Below, piece after piece: positions 61,474 to 64,000 of a stretch of 64,000 nucleotides of DNA (its first letter is position 1; each line of letters opens with the position of its first letter). The notes beneath the pieces are model-generated. The model was given only the letters and a program-made list of their open reading frames with translations. It was not told the origin of the DNA and did not search any database. Source of the DNA: Cryomorpha sp963836915 (GTDB taxonomy: Bacteria; Bacteroidota; Bacteroidia; Flavobacteriales_D; Cryomorphaceae); assembly GCA_963836915.1 (NCBI GenBank), contig CAWILH010000002.1, positions 3,906,001 to 3,970,000 of the forward strand, read 5' to 3'. Both the position numbers and the translations under genes were made by a program.

Positions 61474-62028
61474 ATGTCTGGAATAGTCCAAATTCTATTG
61501 CAAGCACTGCCCGCGCTGATCATCGGATTTATCGCGATCTATATTTTTCATGAGACGGTGCGCTTCATAAAGTCGCGCGATGAGCGCATGATGAAGAGCC
61601 GCAAGTCTATTACCAGCGCCGATAGCGCTCAGAGCGAAACCGTTATTAAGTTGGAACTACAGGCAGCCGAGCGCTTTGCCTTATACTTGGAGCGGGTCTC
61701 GCCCGATAGATTGGTGATGAGATTGCATCAAAATGGGATGAGTTCAAAAATGCTTCAGGCCGAGATGCTGCGTGCCATAAGGGAAGAGTTTGACCATAAC
61801 CTTTCTCAGCAAATCTACATCTCAGAAGGGGCGTGGGAATTAATCAGAAACGCCAAAGAAGAGATGATCAAATTCATAAGTGCCACTGGCGAAGGAATGG
61901 ATAAAAGCAGCACTGGGCTTGATCTATCAAGAAGGATATTTGAAGCGGCATCGCGGGTAGAGCGATTGCCAAGCGATATAGCGCTGCAATACCTGCGCAG
62001 TGAAACGCGGAAGCACATCAATGCTTAA
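61474..62028 (+). CDS. Hypothetical membrane-anchored protein, 184 aa
   Basis: I do not assign a family with confidence. The product has one N-terminal membrane segment (LLQALPALIIGFIAIYIFH, residues 8-26), a short basic segment (RSRDERMMKSRK) and a helical, charged cytoplasmic domain (LELQAAERFALYLERV near 59-74, EMLRAIREEFDHNL near 96-109, EGAWELIRNAKEEM near 118-131). It starts 50 bp after the NamZ-like gene on the same strand and ends overlapping the convergent histone-deacetylase-type gene by 4 bp. The uniform frame and conserved-looking core support a real gene. Confidence 0.78.
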   Translation: MSGIVQILLQALPALIIGFIAIYIFHETVRFIKSRDERMMKSRKSITSADSAQSETVIKLELQAAERFALYLERVSPDRLVMRLHQNGMSSKMLQAEMLRAIREEFDHNLSQQIYISEGAWELIRNAKEEMIKFISATGEGMDKSSTGLDLSRRIFEAASRVERLPSDIALQYLRSETRKHINA

Positions 62029-62927
62029 AAGAAAATATTCCGTGCCGACCGAAACGTGTTGGCGTGGGCATCTACTATGGTGGCGATCTTTTCGGAATAG
62101 CCACCTCCCATGTTGAAAACCACGGGGATAGAATGGTTCTTGGCTTGCTCAAAAACAAATACGTCTCTTTGGCGGCAGCCTTCTACGGTCATGCCCAGCC
62201 GGCCGAGCTTATCGGTGGCCAGCACATCTACCCCAGATTGGAAGAAAAGCAGTTCAGGATTTTGATCTTCGATAAGCTGGGGCAAGGTTTCACGTAGTAT
62301 TTTTAGGTATTCTTCATCTTCGGTCTTATCAGGTAGACCGATGTCCAAATCAGATTTTTCTTTATGCAATGGATAATTTTTGGCGCCATGCATGCTGAAT
62401 GTGAATACCCGCTGCTCATGCTCAAAGATGGCCGCCGTGCCATTGCCTTGGTGAACATCAAGGTCTACCACCAAGATCCGCTCCATGCCGAGCTCGCTCA
62501 TGGCAAAATAAGAGCCTACAGCGATATCGTTCAAAAGGCAAAAGCCTTCGCCCCGATCGCGAAAGCTGTGATGGGTGCCGCCTGCAATATTTCCGGAAAC
62601 GCCGTGCTCCAAGGCATACTGAACGCATTGGATCGTTCCTCCCGTGATCTCCAGCTCCCGCTGCACCAACTGAGCGCTCAGCGGAAATCCAGTGGCACGT
62701 TCTTCTTTTCTAGAAAGTCCGAGATTCTTAAGTTTTTCGAGATAGGTTTTATCATGAACACCTAGAATGTACTTTTCCAAGGCCGGCGCAGGATCAAAAA
62801 AATTCTCTTCCGCGAGCGTACCCTCGTATTTTAGCTGCTCGGGCAGCAAGTTATACTTATCCATTGGGAACCGATGGCCTTCGGGCAATCCGTGGCAGAA
62901 TGATTTATTCCAAGCTATTTTGAGCAT
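62025..62927 (-). CDS. Histone deacetylase-fold hydrolase (acetoin utilization / HDAC family)
   Basis: The 300-residue product has the zinc-dependent deacetylase signatures: GGTHHSFRDRGEGFCLLND near residues 123-141 with the two catalytic His, VVDLDVHQGNG near 158-168 with metal ligands Asp and His, and SGVDVLATDKLGRLGMT near 233-249 with a further Asp. In bacteria these act on acetylated small molecules or proteins such as acetyl-CoA synthetase, and the true substrate is not known here. Length fits the compact class II-like form (about 300 aa). Convergent with the preceding gene, with a 4-bp overlap. Confidence 0.92.
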   Translation of the reverse strand: MLKIAWNKSFCHGLPEGHRFPMDKYNLLPEQLKYEGTLAEENFFDPAPALEKYILGVHDKTYLEKLKNLGLSRKEERATGFPLSAQLVQRELEITGGTIQCVQYALEHGVSGNIAGGTHHSFRDRGEGFCLLNDIAVGSYFAMSELGMERILVVDLDVHQGNGTAAIFEHEQRVFTFSMHGAKNYPLHKEKSDLDIGLPDKTEDEEYLKILRETLPQLIEDQNPELLFFQSGVDVLATDKLGRLGMTVEGCRQRDVFVFEQAKNHSIPVVFNMGGGYSEKIATIVDAHANTFRSARNIFF

Positions 62928-63005
62928 TGCCTTATCGAACAGAAAAGAAGGACTAAAAGTTTGTGGCAGTACCTTCTAGAATCATTAAAATCTTTTGCGG
63001 AAGCA

Positions 63006-64000
63006 CTACACCGTAAGTGCTTGCATCAAAAGAGCGCAGGCTATGGCTCCAAAAGTACCGATGGCATAGCCGAGCACCGCCAGCAAAACCCCTACCGGAG
63101 CGAGCGCCGGACTGAAAGCCGATGCCACAATGGGCGCCGAAGCGGCTCCACCAATATTGGCCTGGCTGCCCACGGCAATGAAGAAAAAGGGTGCGCGTAT
63201 TAGTTTGCCGACGAGCAGAAGGATGCTGATATGAATGAGTATCCAGATGAAACCTATTGAGATTATAAACTTAAAAATCTCCCATTCGCGCACCAGCTGA
63301 CCGATGTCCATATGCATACCTATGGTGGCCACGAGGATGTACAGAAATGCGCTGCCAAATTTTGAAGCACCTGCATCTTCCAGTTTCTTAAATCGGGTGA
63401 ACGAAAGAAATACGCCGCCCAGCGTGGCGATCACCACCAGCCAAAAAAAGGCGCTTCCAAAAGAAGTAAATAGCCGAATCCATGAGTCGGGATCGGCTTC
63501 AAGTGCTCCGGCGATGGCTCCTGAAACGCTTGGGGCAATAAGATCGCTCAGTAAGTGTGCTACTGCAACGGATCCAAACCCCACGCCAAGTATCAGCATG
63601 ATATCGGTGAAGGTGGCGATACGGGCATTGGCCATTTGTTGTTTTTCGATCCTGGTTTTCAGGTCGGTTATGGCAGTATTGTCAGCCTTTAGTTTCTTGT
63701 CGAGCTTATCAGATACCCCAGCCCCGAAGAGCAAGAAGGCCATCCAGATATTGGCCACGACCACATCTACCACGATCATGGCCGAAAAGAGCGTGTCGCT
63801 GGCTCCGTATATTTCCTTCATGGCGGTCTGGTTGGCGCCGCCGCCTATCCAGCTGCCCGCTATCGTCGCGAGTCCGCGCCATATGGCTTCCGGGCCACCG
63901 CCCTGAAGGAGTTCTGGCTCCATCTGTCCCATCAGCCAGAGCGCTATGGGAGCACCTATGATGATGCTCACGGTAGATGTGGCAAACATGATCAAGGCTT
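63006..64000 (-). CDS. DUF819 family membrane protein, N-terminus outside window
   Basis: The frame is open to the right edge, so the 5' end is missing (331 codons seen). The visible part has about nine membrane segments and the DUF819 pattern: AGSWIGGGANQTAMKEIYGA, followed by MIVVDVVVANIWMAFLLFG, and the late GSQANIGGAASAPIVASAF and APVGVLLAVLGYAIGTFGA segments. The repeated Gly-Gly-Ala-Asn loops resemble those of sodium-coupled antiporter-like folds. The function of DUF819 is not established. The visible internal ATG near 63995 is not taken as the start because coding potential continues upstream. Confidence 0.9.
   Translation of the reverse strand, partial: ALIMFATSTVSIIIGAPIALWLMGQMEPELLQGGGPEAIWRGLATIAGSWIGGGANQTAMKEIYGASDTLFSAMIVVDVVVANIWMAFLLFGAGVSDKLDKKLKADNTAITDLKTRIEKQQMANARIATFTDIMLILGVGFGSVAVAHLLSDLIAPSVSGAIAGALEADPDSWIRLFTSFGSAFFWLVVIATLGGVFLSFTRFKKLEDAGASKFGSAFLYILVATIGMHMDIGQLVREWEIFKFIISIGFIWILIHISILLLVGKLIRAPFFFIAVGSQANIGGAASAPIVASAFSPALAPVGVLLAVLGYAIGTFGAIACALLMQALTV

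Overview
The window comes from the chromosome of a member of the Bacteroidota, probably a marine or aquatic, carotenoid-making aerobe near the Flavobacteriales or Cytophagales. The evidence is type IX secretion (T9SS) sorting domains, a SusC-type TonB receptor with a carboxypeptidase-like N-terminal domain, DUF983, DUF456, DUF6438 and DUF819 proteins, CruF/CrtD-type carotenoid genes, little sign of Shine-Dalgarno sites, and several promoters of the Bacteroidota form (TTG, about 19-22 nt, TAnnTTTG). Species cannot be read from the sequence.

Layout. 1-3634: 5' part of a giant secreted modular protein, cut by the left edge. 4.2-7.8 kb: small membrane and unknown genes, including a Cys-rich lipoprotein followed by a CPBP protease with an extra C-terminal domain. 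7.8-23.2 kb: mostly minus-strand housekeeping genes (MsbA-like exporter, purB, yidC, pyrG, a TonB receptor, holA, AMP nucleosidase, a copper ATPase), with an AT-rich gap and a decayed gene at 11-12 kb. 23.4-28.6 kb: a TetR/ABC/HlyD/TolC operon whose ABC ATPase appears catalytically dead. 28.7-32.5 kb: tRNA-His, universal stress protein, a frameshifted remnant, citrate synthase, thioredoxin-like protein. 32.7-38.1 kb: a peptide-use cluster (two POT peptide transporters and a DPP IV-type peptidase). 38.4-38.5 kb: a structured RNA candidate. 38.6-41.7 kb: carotenoid genes and a polyphosphate kinase 2.

41.7-54.05 kb is the accessory, repeat-rich part. It holds a 228-bp tandem array, two T9SS-exported proteins (one with an intramolecular endosialidase-type chaperone), a small-RNA candidate carrying an anti-Shine-Dalgarno-like stretch, a sodium/sugar symporter with galE, and a 222-bp tandem array. 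That array has a higher-order duplication and is interrupted by a complete IS3-family element of 1541 bp with a 5-bp target duplication. 54.05-64 kb returns to ordinary genes: patatin-like outer-membrane protein, a BtuF-like protein without signal peptide, cystathionine beta-synthase-type enzyme, a frameshifted LolC/E-type permease, NamZ-type muramidase, a histone-deacetylase-fold enzyme and a DUF819 membrane protein cut by the right edge.

Three coding disruptions (near 11.84, 30.18 and 59.36 kb) each sit on a homopolymer run and are repaired by changing one base, so either homopolymer sequencing errors or true slippage must be considered. The most unusual biology is the dead-ATPase exporter operon, the lipoprotein/CPBP pair, the two unannotated RNA candidates and the nested repeat array.
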